Origin: Peptococcaceae bacterium | GTDB taxonomy: Bacteria; Bacillota; Peptococcia; Peptococcales; Peptococcaceae | DNA length: 16,755 nt | NCBI GenBank assembly: GCA_017622155.1 | Contig: JAGARS010000093.1 | Location: forward strand, 1 to 16,755 | Direction of reading: 5' to 3' | The notes under the pieces: generated by a model | Told to the model about the DNA's origin: nothing | Seen by the model: the letters and a program-made list of their open reading frames with translations, nothing else | The model's database searches: none | Part shown: positions 16,190 to 16,755 of the stretch, piece by piece | Position numbering within the stretch: position 1 is the stretch's first letter | How the letters are laid out: the number at the start of each line of letters is the position of its first letter | Translations under genes and position numbers: made by a program

Positions 16190-16755
16190 ATGCAAGAACA
16201 GATTGCACTTTTAGCAGATGCCATGAAGCAGGCAGATTACATTCTCATTGGAGCCGGTGCAGGGCTTTCCGCCGCTGCCGGGCTAAGTTTCGCTGATGAA
16301 AAACTGTTTCGGGAGAGATACCCTTACTGGGCTGCACGCGGCCGACACAGCGAATACCATATGTTCAGCTTTCATGATTGGACTACAGAACAGCAGTGGG
16401 CATACATGGCTGACCACATCAGCCGTGTACGATTCGAGACACCTCCCCTGCCTTTATATCAGGCACTGAAAACAATTTTAGAAGAAAAACTGGCGGAAAA
16501 AGATTTCATGATTCTCACATCCAATGTTGATCGCCAGTTTGCCAGAAACAATTTTCCACCAGAAAGAGTTTTTGAATACCAGGGCAATTATGATTATTTG
16601 TGCTGTACACAGCAGTGCAGTTCAACGATCTGGCCATTCCGCCCGATAATGGAACTAATGCTTCTGCATATCGATGCTGACACCGCATCCATCCCAGCCG
16701 CACAAATACCCCATTGTCCATATTGCGGTGCACCGCTGCGTTTAGCCTTTCGTGA
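16190..16755 (+). CDS. SirTM-type (macrodomain-linked class) sirtuin, 3' end outside window
   Basis: The first 188 codons of a Sir2-fold NAD+-dependent enzyme; the gene runs off the right edge. The NAD-binding motif GAGAGLSAAAGL is at 21-32. TSNVD (110-114) replaces the usual TQNID, and EYQGN (129-133) carries Gln131 where classical deacylating sirtuins have the catalytic His. The Asn112/Gln131 pair, 19 residues apart, matches what I recall for protein ADP-ribosylating SirTM enzymes of Firmicutes. Zinc ligands fit Cys139, Cys143, Cys176 and Cys179 (CTQQC, CPYC). The N-terminal FSFHDWTTEQQWAYM insert is also SirTM-like. GAGGTG lies 5 nt before the ATG. It is divergent from hisZ. In known loci the following genes encode a macrodomain protein, a GcvH-like carrier and a lipoate ligase; none is visible here because the window ends. 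Confidence 0.85.
   Translation, partial: MQEQIALLADAMKQADYILIGAGAGLSAAAGLSFADEKLFRERYPYWAARGRHSEYHMFSFHDWTTEQQWAYMADHISRVRFETPPLPLYQALKTILEEKLAEKDFMILTSNVDRQFARNNFPPERVFEYQGNYDYLCCTQQCSSTIWPFRPIMELMLLHIDADTASIPAAQIPHCPYCGAPLRLAFR

Noticed and set aside
1..16755. CRISPR arrays, transposases, integrases, tRNA or rRNA genes
   Set aside because: No regularly spaced repeats, no mobile-element proteins and no structured RNA genes were seen on either strand.

Overview
The window looks like a chromosomal segment of a low-to-moderate G+C bacterium of the Firmicutes type. Promoters are AT-rich with extended -10 boxes, Shine-Dalgarno sites are strong (AGGAGG/GGAGG), hisG is the short form paired with hisZ, and ClpX/ClpP/trigger factor are of ordinary bacterial type. 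The gene content and operon shape would fit a Negativicutes-like gut anaerobe, but that placement is an inference from recall. There are no rRNA or tRNA genes, CRISPR arrays, insertion sequences or phage genes.

Layout. (1) 1-3308, minus strand: the first 158 codons of an alkaline-phosphatase/nucleotide-pyrophosphatase superfamily hydrolase, a 488-residue DASS/SLC13-like permease just upstream of it, and a LysR-type regulator (LTTR). The LTTR is bounded by rho-independent terminators on both sides, and a 15-bp palindrome lies upstream of the permease promoter. This looks like a small regulated uptake-and-hydrolysis locus of unknown substrate. (2) 3330-6596, minus strand: tig-clpP-clpX, the trigger factor chaperone and the ClpXP protease. 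tig is interrupted by an apparent one-base deletion in a homopolymer. (3) 6851-8263, plus strand: an RlmN-type 23S rRNA methyltransferase followed by a small three-helix membrane protein of unknown function. (4) 8268-8317: a bidirectional terminator separating the convergent blocks. (5) 8363-15953, minus strand: a compact ten-gene histidine operon, hisZ-hisG-hisD-hisC-hisB-hisH-hisA-hisF-hisI-hisE, with gaps of at most 12 bp and several ATGA/TAATG overlaps. Every step from PRPP+ATP to histidine is present except histidinol-phosphate phosphatase. Its promoter carries a perfect 14-bp palindrome in the spacer/-10 region, and the leader is only about 40 nt, too short for a T-box. (6) 16190-16755, plus strand: the 5' part of a sirtuin of the macrodomain-linked SirTM class, in which the usual catalytic His is replaced by Gln.

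The most notable items are the frameshifted tig, the SirTM-type sirtuin at the right edge, the palindromic operator in the his promoter, and the LTTR/permease/hydrolase locus at the left edge. No gene-free stretch exceeds about 255 bases. The longest are 2008-2232, 6597-6850 and 15954-16189, which hold promoters and operators as listed.
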